Assembly: GCA_026936335.1 (NCBI GenBank)
Contig: JAPMXV010000026.1
Location: 1-64,000, forward strand
Direction of reading: 5' to 3'
Length of the DNA: 64,000 bases
Origin: Mantamonas sphyraenae
Lineage: Eukaryota; CRuMs; Mantamonadidae
A program made the translations under genes and the position numbers. Below are positions 1 to 10,464 of this stretch, in pieces. A model generated the notes under the pieces. The model was not told the origin of the DNA. It searched no databases and saw nothing but the letters and a program-made list of their open reading frames with translations. Within the stretch, counting starts at the first letter, position 1. Each line of letters opens with the position of its first letter.

Positions 1-156
1 CCTAACCCTAACCCTAACCCTAACCCTAACCCTAACCCTAACCCTAACCCTAACCCTAACCCTAACCCTAACCCTAACCCTAACCCTAAGCCTAACCCTA
101 ACCCTGACCCTAACCCTAACCCTAACCCTAACCCTAACCCTAACCCTAACCCTAAT
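1..156. repeat. Telomeric repeat array (CCCTAA)n
   Basis: About 26 tandem copies of the hexamer CCCTAA run 5' to 3' on the + strand, which is the C-rich strand expected at the left end of a chromosome with TTAGGG telomeres. The array is nearly perfect; two variant units interrupt it, CCTAAG near position 84-90 and CCTGAC near 102-108. It decays at about 156 into CTTGCCC and TGCCCA units. This identifies the window as a true chromosome terminus rather than an interstitial repeat, because nothing lies before it. Confidence 0.97.
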
Positions 157-433
157 CTTGCCCTTGCCCATGCCCATGCCCTGTTTAACTTGTGCCCGGT
201 CTGTTTTATATGAGTCGTGCTTGTGTTTGCTGGTGGTGTGACTGAGTTGGGTGGTGACATGGGGCTGTGGGCAACGGGTGGGAGTGGAAATGATGCTGGT
301 GAGTGGCCGTCGTCTTGCAACGCCTCGCAGACAGAAGTGCCCATCCGCCTTCAACCAAAATATTACCAACACCCACAACACCCTCCACCAGTCCAACACA
401 ATCCACATACACTCCGGTACCACCACCACCACA
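157..433. other. Short subtelomeric spacer
   Basis: About 280 bases separate the telomere array from the first gene. The first part (157-185) holds degenerate TGCCCA-like units next to the telomere. From about 341 onward the sequence is homologous to 4080-4171, upstream of the second copy of the subtelomeric gene, so this part is the 5' flank/5' UTR included in the tandem duplication. I see no other feature in it. Confidence 0.6.
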
Positions 434-3400
434 ATGGACAAAGACTACTCAAGCACTCCGAAGCAACAACACACACCAATCACCTATCCGGCGTGCGTTC
501 TGCCTTCCACTCCGTTTTGTGACTGCCCGCTTCTCCCGCTTCCTTGCCTCCTCCATGCCTCCATCGCTTCCCTGCACTCCTCCCCTGCATCTCTACTTCC
601 CCATTACCACTATCGCTGCCTCCTCCGCTCTTCTCCGGTCCCCTCTCCCCTGTCACTGCCCTCCCCGTTGCCAGTTTTCCGGTCTGCCAATCTCCTCCGT
701 TTTCCCCTCTCTGCTCATTCCAGCCTCCCTTCACCCCTCGCTTCTGCTCTGACGGCGTCCATCCCGCCTTCCGCTCACCGTTTCCACCCCGCCCATCCCC
801 CTCCCCGTCTCCCCCACAGCTATGGGTACATGGTCCCTCCCATGGCTGCCCAGCCGTTTCCGAACATGCTGCCCTTCTCTGGCGTACAAAACCCGTACCA
901 GCACCCACAACCACCCATCATCTGGGTCCCTGTCAACACCCATTCCCAGCAGCAGCACGTATATCCTCATCACGGCCACCCATACTACGCCTACCCTCCT
1001 CCGCCGCCTCCTCAGCCGCGACAAACCGCCCAGATGCACGTCGCTCAGACTCCGTTGCACCCTCCGCCTGCTCAACCCACCACAAATCACAACGGCGTCC
1101 CCAAACGCGTCAGCCCTGCCTTTGTCGGCATCACACGTACCACATCCACCACCACATCGTCGTCCTCCTCCCACCAGGCCACACGGCAGACAGGAGACAG
1201 CGACGACGACGACGCAGACCAGGACACACACACACAAGACACTGGCGACGTGGTGGACCTGATGTTCCTGAACTTTGGCCACCGTGAACCACGGTCAATG
1301 TCCAGCAACTCAGAGTGGATGACCAGCTCAGGGATGGAGGCGTACGAAGAAAACGGCGAGGCACTCGACACAACCCAGCAGCACGTGGACGACGAGTTGG
1401 AAACTCAGGGCGCACTCAGCCTCGCAGACACTGGTGATGCCATGGATGAGGAGTACATCCCGCAAGACGACAGCGACGACGACACAGACGACATGGAGCA
1501 GGAGGACAAAAGCGAATGGCAGCCGAGACTCACAATTAGAGGCCGCACACGACAACGCAGAGTCCACAGCAGTCAACATGCTGTTTCACAACAGACGAAA
1601 GGCAGCGGACAGCGCAGGGGCAGGGTCACGGCTGGCAGTGGTACAGAGACAGGAACGTCAAGCACACGAGCAAGGAGGGCCAACAGCGGAGACACCGGCG
1701 CACGGAAGAACGCAGGCGTGGACAAGACGAACAAGTTGCCAGATGGTGTTGTGAGCAATGGCTGGTCAAACTGGCGCAAGAGCGAGCGCAGCCACAGCAA
1801 CAAGAAGGAGCACACGGCACTGCTGAAGCACATGCACAACCTGGCCAACCAGCATCCCACCGACGACATCCCCGTCCTCATGACCCTGCAGGCGCGTGTT
1901 GTGGTCTGCCATGGCACTCTGTTGGCGCTGGTCCGACAGGTTCAGCTTGCCCTCGGCAACATTCCCCTCTCCCAGGGCGACATGGCCTTCTGCCTCTCCC
2001 TTCTCGGCCGTGACACGGATCAACAGGCGTGCAGCCTTGCCATTGACCACGCTGGTCTGGCCATGGGTGTGACAAAGGCTGGGTTGAAGGTGTGCTGGCT
2101 GGAGGAGCCACACGACCACGGCGACCCCAACTACGCCCTCCTCCACCTGCTCATGACAGAGATGGACACCCTTGGCGACAGGCCCCATCCCACGACCTGG
2201 AAGGAGCACAAGCAGACCCATCTGTGGCTGCAGAAAGCACGACGCCCTACTGACAACGACAGCGACCCACACTGGACACAATGCGACTACGACCACCACC
2301 TCACCACCACCAAGGTGGACAAGTGGCATACGGTGTCTGTGCGCAGTGGCTGGAGCAAGACCGGCGACGAGCGTGGCAGCTGCACGCATCGGGAGTTCCA
2401 GACGCTGCTGGCACACATGAAGGCACGTGCAGCCAAGCACCCTCGCCATCAGCACACACACGAGCACCATGCACTGCGTGAGCTGATCAACAACGGCAGC
2501 CTGAACTCCCTGCTGCGACACATCATCCTGGCGCTGGGCAACGTTGGCGTGCCGCCTGTCGACCTGGCCTTCTTTGTCCGCCTCCTCAGTCCACACCTCA
2601 ACTACCACCAGGTCTCAACTGCCATCAGCAACACCCTCACCCGCGGCGTCACCTCCCTCTCCCTCAAGATCGCCTGGCTCGACAAACCTCAACCCAGCGA
2701 CGCCACACTGCACACCCTCCTCCACACCCTCATCGACCGCATCACACCCCACATCACCACTCGCCCCACCACCACCGATGAAATCAACACCCTCGACATC
2801 CCAGAGCTTGTTCTGCCCGAGCCCACAGAGGAGGAGAAGATGGCGGAGGAGGATGGACTGCCAGATGGCGTTGTGCGCAGTGGCTGGACAACATGGCGCA
2901 AGAGCGAGCGCAGCCACAGCAACAAGAAGGAGCACACGGCACTGCTGAACCACATGCACAACCTGGCCAACCAGCATCCCACCGACGACATCCCCGACCT
3001 CATGACCCTGCAGGCGCGTGTTGTGGTCTGCCATGGCACCCTGAGCACGCTGGTCCGACAGGTTCAGCTTGCCCTCGGCAACATTCCCCTCTCGCAGGGT
3101 GACATGGCCTTCTGCCTCACCCTCCTCGGCTGTGATATGGATCGACATGCATGCAGCCATGCCATCATCCACGCTGGTCTGGCCATGGGTGTGACAAAGG
3201 CTGGGTTGAAGGTGTGCTGGCTGGAGGAGCCACACGACCACGGCGACCCCAACTACGCCCTCCTCCACCTGTGCATGACAGAGATGGACACCCTTGGCGA
3301 CAGGCCCCATCCCACGACCTGGAAGGAGTACGAGCAGACCCAGCTGTCGCTGCAGAAAGCACGACGCCCTGCTGACAACGACAGCGACCCACACTGGACA

Positions 3401-4009
3401 CATTGCGACTATGACCACCACCTCACCACCACCAAGGTGGACAAGTGGCATCCTGAGTCTGTGCGCGATGGCTGGAACAGTGCCAATCACGGCGACGAGC
3501 GTGGCAGCTGCACGGCGCGGGAGTTCCAGACGCTGCTGGCACACATGAAGGCACGCGCAGACAAGCACCCTCGCCATCAGCACGCTCACGAGCACCAGGC
3601 ACTGCGTGATCTCATCAACAACGGCAGCCTGCACTCCCTGCTGCGACACATCATCCTGGCGCTGGGCAACGTTGGCGTGCCGCCTGTCGACCTGGCCTTC
3701 TTTGTCCGCCTCCTCAGGCCACGCCTCACCTACAAGCAGATTCGACCTGCCATCAGCCACAACCTTACCCGCGGTGTCACCGCCCTCTCCCTCAAGATCG
3801 CCTGGCTCGACAATCCCAAACCCAGCGACGCCACGCTGCACACCCTCCTCCACACCCTCATCGACCGCATCACACCCCACATCACCACACGCCCCACCAC
3901 CTCCGCACTCGTCAACGCCTACCCCATCCCCTCCTTCACCCTTCCCAAGCGCAAAGACCCTTCCTCCTTCTCCTCCTCCTCCTCCTCGAAACGGCAACGC
4001 CTCGAATGA
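434..4009 (+). CDS. Subtelomeric modular protein, copy 1 (four repeat modules)
   Basis: I do not recognise this family. Predicted exons are 434-492 and 820-4009 (1,082 residues). The intron 493-819 starts GTGCGT and ends CCCCCACAG; splicing gives the continuous N-terminus ...TYPAYGYMVPPM, and the same intron is conserved in the neighbouring copy, which is the main support for this start. Residues ~24-320 are low complexity: rich in Pro, His, Gln and Thr, then acidic, then basic with RRR/KR patches that could be nuclear localisation signals. Residues ~325-1046 contain four homologous modules of ~180 residues in the order A1 (~325-515), B1 (~520-668), A2 (~699-890), B2 (~896-1046). All share the core LALGN...P...D.AF...LL and, ~35 residues later, LK..WL..P. 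A modules match A modules and B modules match B modules almost perfectly, so an A-B pair was duplicated recently. No signal peptide or membrane segment is apparent. Confidence 0.8.
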   Translation: MDKDYSSTPKQQHTPITYPACVLPSTPFCDCPLLPLPCLLHASIASLHSSPASLLPHYHYRCLLRSSPVPSPLSLPSPLPVFRSANLLRFPLSAHSSLPSPLASALTASIPPSAHRFHPAHPPPRLPHSYGYMVPPMAAQPFPNMLPFSGVQNPYQHPQPPIIWVPVNTHSQQQHVYPHHGHPYYAYPPPPPPQPRQTAQMHVAQTPLHPPPAQPTTNHNGVPKRVSPAFVGITRTTSTTTSSSSSHQATRQTGDSDDDDADQDTHTQDTGDVVDLMFLNFGHREPRSMSSNSEWMTSSGMEAYEENGEALDTTQQHVDDELETQGALSLADTGDAMDEEYIPQDDSDDDTDDMEQEDKSEWQPRLTIRGRTRQRRVHSSQHAVSQQTKGSGQRRGRVTAGSGTETGTSSTRARRANSGDTGARKNAGVDKTNKLPDGVVSNGWSNWRKSERSHSNKKEHTALLKHMHNLANQHPTDDIPVLMTLQARVVVCHGTLLALVRQVQLALGNIPLSQGDMAFCLSLLGRDTDQQACSLAIDHAGLAMGVTKAGLKVCWLEEPHDHGDPNYALLHLLMTEMDTLGDRPHPTTWKEHKQTHLWLQKARRPTDNDSDPHWTQCDYDHHLTTTKVDKWHTVSVRSGWSKTGDERGSCTHREFQTLLAHMKARAAKHPRHQHTHEHHALRELINNGSLNSLLRHIILALGNVGVPPVDLAFFVRLLSPHLNYHQVSTAISNTLTRGVTSLSLKIAWLDKPQPSDATLHTLLHTLIDRITPHITTRPTTTDEINTLDIPELVLPEPTEEEKMAEEDGLPDGVVRSGWTTWRKSERSHSNKKEHTALLNHMHNLANQHPTDDIPDLMTLQARVVVCHGTLSTLVRQVQLALGNIPLSQGDMAFCLTLLGCDMDRHACSHAIIHAGLAMGVTKAGLKVCWLEEPHDHGDPNYALLHLCMTEMDTLGDRPHPTTWKEYEQTQLSLQKARRPADNDSDPHWTHCDYDHHLTTTKVDKWHPESVRDGWNSANHGDERGSCTAREFQTLLAHMKARADKHPRHQHAHEHQALRDLINNGSLHSLLRHIILALGNVGVPPVDLAFFVRLLRPRLTYKQIRPAISHNLTRGVTALSLKIAWLDNPKPSDATLHTLLHTLIDRITPHITTRPTTSALVNAYPIPSFTLPKRKDPSSFSSSSSSKRQRLE

Positions 4010-4171
4010 ACCACCCTTCATTCCCACTCCCTCCCACTCACCCTCACCTCCCCATACGCTGCACCCTGTGCACCCCACCCATCCGCCTTCAACCAAAGTA
4101 TCACCAACACCCACATCACCCTCCACCTGTCCAACAAAATCCACATACATTCCAATACCACCACCACCACC

Positions 4172-6608
4172 ATGGACAACGACTACTCAAGCACTCCGAA
4201 GCAACAACCCACACCCAACACCTATCCAGCGTGCGTTCTGCCTTCCACTCCGTTTTCTGACTGCCCGCTTCTCCCGCTTCCTTGCCCCCTCCATGCCTCC
4301 GTCGCTTCTCTGCACTCCTCTCCTGCATCTCCACTTCCCCATCACCCCCGCTGCTGCCTTCTCCGCTCTTCCTCGATCCCCTCTCCCCTGTCACTGCCCT
4401 CCCCGTTGCCAGTTTTCCGGTCTGCCAATCTCCTCCGTTTTCCCTCTTTGCTCGTTCCAGCCTCCCTTCACCCCGCTTCTGCCATGACGGCGTCCATTCT
4501 GCCTTCCGCTCACCGTTCCCACTCCGCCTTGCCCCTCCGCGTCTCCCCACAGCTACGCGTACATGGTCCCTCCCATGGCTGCCCCGCCGTTTCCGAACAT
4601 GCTGCCCGTCCAAGGCGTACAAAACCCGTACCAGCACCCACAACCACCCATCATCTGGGTCCCTGTCAACACCCACCCCCAGCAGCATCGCGTATATGCT
4701 CATCAGGGCCATCCATACTACGCCTACCCTCCTCCGCCGCCTCCGCAGCCGCGACAAACCGCCCAGGTGCACTTCGCTCAGCCTCCGTTGCACCGTCCGC
4801 CTGCTCAACCCACCACGAACCACAACCGCGTCCCCAAACGCGTCAGCCCTGCCTTTGTGGGCATCACACGGACCATATCCACCACCACATCGTCGTCCTC
4901 CGCCCACCAGGCCACACGGCAGACTGGAGACAGCGATGACGACGACGCAGACCAGGACACACCCACACATGACACTGGCGACGTGGAGGACCTGATGTTC
5001 CTGAACTTTGGCCACCGTGAACCACGGTCAATTACCAGCAACTCAGAGTGGATGACCAGCTCATGGATGGAGGCGTACGAAGAAGACGGCGAGGCAAACG
5101 ACGCGACCCAGCAACACGTGGACGACGAGTTGGAAACTCAGGGCTCACTCAGCTTTGCAGACACTGGCGATACCATGCATGAGGAGTACATGCCACAAGA
5201 TGACAGCGACGGCGACGCAGACGACATGGAGCAGGAGGACAGGGACGAATGGCAGCCGAGACGCACAAGCAGAGGCCACACACGACGTCGCAGAAGCCAC
5301 AACAGCCGTCGTACTGGTCCACAAAAGGTGAAAGGCAGGGGACAGCGCAGGCGCAGGGTCACGGCCGGCAGTGGCACAGAGACAGGAACGTCGAGCACAC
5401 GGGCAAGGAGGACCAAGAACGGAGACAACGGCGCACGGAACAAAGCAGAGGATGACAAGACGAACAAGTTGTCAGATGTTGTTTTGCGCAAAGGGTGGAC
5501 GAAGGGACACAGTGACGAGCGCAGCCGCAGCAACAAGGAGGATCACACGGCACTGCTGAAGCACATGCACACTCTGGCCAACGAGCATCCCATCGACAAC
5601 ATCCCCGACATCATGACCCTGCAGGCGCGTGTTGTGGTCTGCCATGGCACCCTGAACACGCTGGTCCGACAGATTCAGCTCGCTCTGGGCAACATTCCCC
5701 TTTCCCAGGGCGACATGGCATTCTGCCTCACCCTTCTCGGCCGTGACATGGATCAGCAGACGGGCAGTGCTGCCATCATCAACGCTAGTCTGGCCATGGG
5801 TGTGACCAAGACTGGGTTGAAGGTGTGCTGGCTGGAGGAGCCACGCGACCACGGCGACCCCAACTACGCCCTCCTCCACCTCCTCATGACGGAGATGGAC
5901 ACTCTTGGCGACAGGCCTCATCCCACCACCTGGAAGGAACACAAGCAGACTCAGCTGTGGCTGCAGGAAGCACGACGCCCCGCTGACAACAACAGCGACC
6001 CACACTGGACACAATGCGACTACGACCACCACCTCACCACCACCAAGGTGGACGCGTGGCATTCTGAATCTGTTCGGTGTGGCTGGAGCAGTGCCACCCC
6101 CAGCGACGAGCGTGGCAGCTGCACGGCGCGGGAGTTCCAGACTCTGCTGGCACACATGAAGGCACGCGCAGCCAAGCACCCTCACCATCAGCATGCACAC
6201 GAGCACCATGCACTGCGTGAGCTGATCAACACCGGCAGCTTGAACTCCCTGGTGCGACACATCATCCTGGCGCTGGGCAACGTTGGCGTGCCGCCTGTCG
6301 ACCTGGCCTTCTTTGTCCGCCTCTTCAGGCCACGCATCACCTACAAGAAGGTGCAACAGGCCATCAGCAACATCCTCACCCGCGGTGTCACCTCCCTCTC
6401 CCTCAAGATCGCCTGGCTCGACAACCCCAAACCCAGCGACGCCACATTGCACACCCTCCTGCACACTCTCATCGACCGCATCACACCCCACATCACCACC
6501 CGCCCCACCACCACCGCACTCGTCAACGCCTACCCCATCCCCTCCTTCACCCTCCCCAAGCGCAAAGCCCCTTCCTCCTCCTCCTCCAAACGACAGCGCC
6601 TCGAATGA
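4172..6608 (+). CDS. Subtelomeric modular protein, copy 2 (two repeat modules)
   Basis: This is a tandem paralogue of the preceding gene, with exons 4172-4230 and 4553-6608 (704 residues). The intron 4231-4552 (GTGCGT...CCCCACAG) sits at exactly the same place as in copy 1 and splicing yields ...TYPAYAYMVPPM. In unspliced DNA the two exons are in different frames, so the intron is needed here, which validates the model for both copies. The N-terminal Pro/His/Gln region, acidic stretch and basic stretch match copy 1. Only one A module (~324-515) and one B module (~523-670) follow, so copy 1 gained, or copy 2 lost, one A-B pair. The C-terminal tail, a Ser-rich run then KRQRLE, is shared. Function unknown; the subtelomeric position and tandem duplication suggest a family that may be variable between strains. 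Confidence 0.8.
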
Positions 6609-6637
6609 ACCACCCTTTCATTCTCACATCCTCCCAC

Positions 6638-8618
6638 TCACCCTCTCCTCCCCACACACCCAACCACTCTCTCCATCACCTCATCTGGCAGTGTCATCCA
6701 CCCTGCAGTCGCTTCATACCCCTCCATCCCTCCACACCCAAACATCGCCTCCCTCTCCTCCCCATTCATCACCAACGCCACTTCCATCGCCACATCCACC
6801 TGCCCACCCCATCCAATCCAATGCCACGCCTTCCTCCACCCTGCCTTCCTCGCCATCTCCACCGTTTCCATCCTGGGCTTCGCATCCCACGCCCGCAACA
6901 CCTCCACCATCTTCTCATCCTCCTCCCTCAACGCCCTCTCCAGCGCGGTCTCCTTTCCTCCATCCCCTGCAAATGTGTCCACAGGCACACCCCACTTTCG
7001 CAACACCTCCATCTCCACCACATCACCACACTCCACAAACTCCATGTGCTGCTCATTGTTCCTCCGCAGCAAAGATTGCACCTTGTCGCTCTGCACGCCA
7101 GAAACGCACCAGACAGCGTGGTTCGATTCCAATGCCTGCGCCAGTGCTGCTGCTCCTTCCAGACCTGTTCCCGCCCGGTTCCAAGTGAGGTCCAGTGCCT
7201 GCAAGGTGCTGTTCACCCTCAGTGCTTGCGCCAGCTCTGCTACGCCTTCAGCACCCATTCTGTTGTCATCGAGGTCCAGTTTCTGCAAGCTTCTGTTCTC
7301 CCTCAGTGCCTGCGCCAGGGCTGCCGCTCCCGTGTCACTGATGTTGTTATTGCCGAGTTCCAGTATGTGCAAGCTGTTGTTCTCCGTCAGTGCCTGCGCC
7401 AGGGCTGCTGCTCCTTCTGGTCCGATGCTGTTGGCGAACAGGCCCAGAGTCAGCAAGCTTTTGTTCCCCACCAGTGCCTGCGCCAGTGCTGCTGCTCCTT
7501 CTGCCCCGATGCTGTTGGTGTAGAGGTCAAGCGACTGCAAGCTGCTGTTCTCACTCAGTGCCTGCGCCAATGCTTCTGCTCCTTCTGCTCCGATGCTGTT
7601 GTTGTTGAGGTTCAGCGACTGCAAGCTGCTGTTCTCACTCAGTGCCTGCGCCAGCACGCCTGCTCCTTCCGCCTCGATGCTGTTGCTTCCGATGTTCAAT
7701 GTCTGCAAGCCGCTGTTCTCACCCAGTGCTTGTGCAAGAGCTGCCGCTCCCTTGTCACCGATGTTGTTGTGATGGAGGTTCAGTGTCCACAAGCCGCTGT
7801 TCTCACTCAGCCCCTTGGCCAGTGCTGCTGCTCCTTCTGCCCCGATGGGACAGATGCTGAGGTCCAGTGTCCGCAAGCTGCTGTTGTCACCAAGTGCCTG
7901 CGCAAATGCCGCTGTTCCTTCCATCCCACCGCTGTTCCAGCTGAAGTCCAGTGTCCGCAAGGTGCTGTTCTCACACAGCGACTGCGCCATTGCTACTGCT
8001 CCTCTTGCCGCGATGTTGTTTCTTCCGATGATCAGAGTCTGCAAGCTGTTGTTCCCGCTCAGTGCCACCGCCAGTGCTGCTGCTCCTTCCGTCCCGATTT
8101 TGTTGAAGTACAGGTTCAAACTCTGCAAGATGTTGTTCTCTCGCAGTTCCTGCGCCAGTACGACAGCCGCTGCTGGCCCGATGTCGTTGGAGCTGAGGTC
8201 CAAGATCCGCAGGCTGCGGTTCGTGCCCAATGCCTGAGCCAGCACTTGTGCCATGTCTCCCACTTGCATCGCACAAAGTTCCAATGACTGTACGATGTGT
8301 CAACAGAACTCTTCTTCAGCGCCATCAAGCTCAACGGGACGCTCACCAAATCTCCCTCCCTCCCGTTTCCCTCTCCCACCAACTCACCCTTCCCTGAGCC
8401 TCCAAAGCTTCTACAATCCGCCCATGGTCCCCGCCCTTCAACAGTTCCACCCACTCAACTTTTCCAATGCTCATGTTCCTCAGAAACTCGATGTGGCCGT
8501 ATGGCTTGTGCGGTGCAGGTTTGCGGCTGAACGCTGGCGGCGTGAAGAGCGTGACGGTTGTGAGTGGACGTGTGATCCCGCGCAACGGTGAGGCACAGCA
8601 GGTGGTGGTGGGTGACAC
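6638..8618 (-). CDS. Leucine-rich repeat protein (NLR/ribonuclease-inhibitor type)
   Basis: Thirteen consecutive 28-residue LRRs of the ribonuclease-inhibitor type are visible, each close to L..L.L..N.IG.EGAAALAQAL.EN. They lie in the exon 6638-8287. An intron at 8288-8387 is supported: 5' end GTGAGT, a TTGACAC branch motif, 3' end GTACAG, and an in-frame stop within it. The upstream exon ends at 8388 and contains MSIGKVEWVELLKGG; the start could be that Met (position 8474, giving 578 residues) or an in-frame Met at 8618, or another exon may lie upstream. After the LRRs, residues ~400-500 look ankyrin-like (ETALERALREEDEKMVEVL), and the extreme C-terminus (TLPDEVMERVV) resembles an F-box helix, though weakly. 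There is no NACHT domain, so this is probably a soluble scaffold or recognition protein rather than a full NLR. The stop lies 29 bases from the convergent stop of the previous gene. Confidence 0.8.
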
Positions 8619-8739
8619 GCGTGTACAGCCCCCAACCCCCCCACCCCCCTTCCTTCCCCCTCTTCCACCCCTTTCTTACCTTTCCCTCCACAAGATGTGT
8701 TGGCCACAACCCCGCTCTCCCGCTCTCCCCGAATCCTGT

Positions 8740-10419
8740 TCATTCCCCAACATCCCTCACCACCGGTGCCCAGTCCCCAAACAACACCATCTCCATCATC
8801 TCAATGTCCTCCATCACCCACTTCCGCTCCTGCGAGCTGGCCGCCTTTGCCATCGCCCTCAAAATCACAAGCTCATCCAAACACGGCTCAAACAAAGTCC
8901 GACACACTTCGCCAGCCGTGTGCAACAAAGCAAACTCCTTCTCCTTGTCTCTTTCCTCCTTTGCCTTGTCCAGCAACCCACGCAACAACCGCACCGACGG
9001 CGCAACCATCTTCCCGTCATCCTCCGTTGTCCGTACTCCCACAAACTCATCCGTGCGCTCCATCTCCTTACAACACGCCCAACAATCGCACAAAAACCCG
9101 TACTGCTCCTCCAGTGCTTTCAAACGGTCTTGGCGCGGCATCATCAGCGCGCTCGGGCCGTAGCAAATCCGCACCTCGTCGCCTGCCTTCATCTCCCGGA
9201 CCACACGCACCACAAGTCGCCTTGGATGCGCACTGAACGACACAAACCCATCCGGCGCGCACGTGTGGTTCAGCATCGACGCCTTGGCGTAGACACCGAA
9301 CCCCAGTTTCCTCCCGTGAGCATCCCCCTCATCGATGATCGCCACTGCATTCATCCTGGCCTGCATCATGCTGCGACACAGCGCCCCTGCATCTTCTGCG
9401 AGTCCCATCCTGCACAATGCAAGCGCTGCCTTTGCACACGCTTCCTGCCTTTCCCTTCCCTCCACCCCGCAGTTGTCAACCAGCCTCTCCAGCCGCTCAT
9501 CACCAGCCTTGTGCATCTTCCATCCCAGTTCCACCCGTTGCAGCACCTTTTCGTCCTCCAGAAACACATCACCAACTCGCTTGCACGCTTCTCGCGCTCC
9601 ACACACGTGTCCGTCCTTATCCTCGTCCCTGCATCCTCTGCTGCAGTACACCACCCCAGCGCATCCCGCACACGGCAACGTCAACAAGCACTCGCGCATG
9701 CACCAATGGCAATGGTCGTCCGCGACCTCGTCCGAAACAACATGCACCACCGGTGCCTCCACAAGCACACTCACAGGCTGTGTCACGTCCATGCTCACCA
9801 CACAGAACCTTCCCACTCCCTCGCCCTCCTGCCCTTGCTCCTCCAAAAAGTCCAATTCCTCCAACGGCTCTACGATTGCGTACGATCCATCTTCCAAGTC
9901 CACGCTCTCCCCGTGCTTCCCCTTGCATGCCTCCAGTTTGCCCAGCACCAGCTTACGTGTCGCATCATCCTCTTCCACATCTTCACAAGCTTCCAGCGCC
10001 CTCTCCAGCATCTGCCGCGCCTGCACGGCGTCCCTGAGCTCCTGCAAAGCCACCGCACACCTGTACAGACCCTTGACATGCTTCTCCTCCACTCGCACTG
10101 CTTCGTACGCGTGCAGCGCACTTGCACGATACCTGTCCAGTCGGAACAATGCCAGTGCGGCATTCACGTGCACCACAGCCTCCCACGCCAATCCTCCCTC
10201 CTCCTGCTTCTCCCCTTCCGGCAACCACCGCAGTGCCTGCACGTATCCAGCTGCTGCCTCCTTCACCTTGCCACTCCTAAACATTTCATTCGCCTCCTCC
10301 CTCCACCGTAGCGCCTTTTCCAAGTCCTTCCTCCACTCCCCCACTCCCTCCACCGCCTCCTCCTCCACCGCTGCCACCAACGACCACGCATCACCAAACT
10401 TTTCCTGTGAAACGTCCAT
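8740..10419 (-). CDS. SMYD-type protein: TPR, MYND and SET domains (probable protein lysine methyltransferase)
   Basis: Single-exon gene of 559 residues. Residues ~35-150 form TPR-like helices (ALRWREEANEMFRSGKVKEA and following). Residues ~235-280 are a MYND zinc finger: C..C.....C..C....YCS..C......H...C. The SET core follows at ~355-440, with NHTCAPDGFVSFS (the NHSC-like motif that binds S-adenosylmethionine), then a GDEVRICYGP motif equivalent to the catalytic Y/substrate-channel region, and a post-SET cysteine cluster CDCWAC. The order TPR-MYND-SET resembles SMYD4 more than SMYD1-3, where TPR-like helices are C-terminal. Such enzymes methylate lysines of histones or cytosolic proteins; the substrate cannot be read from sequence. 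The start at 10419 is the first Met of the frame. Confidence 0.88.
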   Translation of the reverse strand: MDVSQEKFGDAWSLVAAVEEEAVEGVGEWRKDLEKALRWREEANEMFRSGKVKEAAAGYVQALRWLPEGEKQEEGGLAWEAVVHVNAALALFRLDRYRASALHAYEAVRVEEKHVKGLYRCAVALQELRDAVQARQMLERALEACEDVEEDDATRKLVLGKLEACKGKHGESVDLEDGSYAIVEPLEELDFLEEQGQEGEGVGRFCVVSMDVTQPVSVLVEAPVVHVVSDEVADDHCHWCMRECLLTLPCAGCAGVVYCSRGCRDEDKDGHVCGAREACKRVGDVFLEDEKVLQRVELGWKMHKAGDERLERLVDNCGVEGRERQEACAKAALALCRMGLAEDAGALCRSMMQARMNAVAIIDEGDAHGRKLGFGVYAKASMLNHTCAPDGFVSFSAHPRRLVVRVVREMKAGDEVRICYGPSALMMPRQDRLKALEEQYGFLCDCWACCKEMERTDEFVGVRTTEDDGKMVAPSVRLLRGLLDKAKEERDKEKEFALLHTAGEVCRTLFEPCLDELVILRAMAKAASSQERKWVMEDIEMMEMVLFGDWAPVVRDVGE

Positions 10420-10464
10420 CCAAACCCAACTGAATTCCTTTTCCCCGCCTCGCGCACACCTCTC

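Noticed and set aside
157-430. Possible subtelomeric transposon or satellite
   Set aside because: No reverse transcriptase, transposase, terminal repeats or tandem satellite period is visible; part of it is simply the duplicated promoter flank.
2615-4150. 511-codon open frame on the minus strand opposite the subtelomeric gene
   Set aside because: It is the mirror of the repeated modules (repeats twice in register with them), lacks splice logic, and the + strand frame is supported by the conserved intron and by the paralogue.
6605-8287. 560-codon + strand frame with periodic CLRQ sequence
   Set aside because: It is the antisense image of the 84-nt LRR repeats; the minus-strand frame encodes textbook LRRs.
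8467-10311. Long + strand frame (614 codons) opposite the SMYD-type gene
   Set aside because: Antisense shadow; the minus strand carries intact MYND, SET and TPR motifs.
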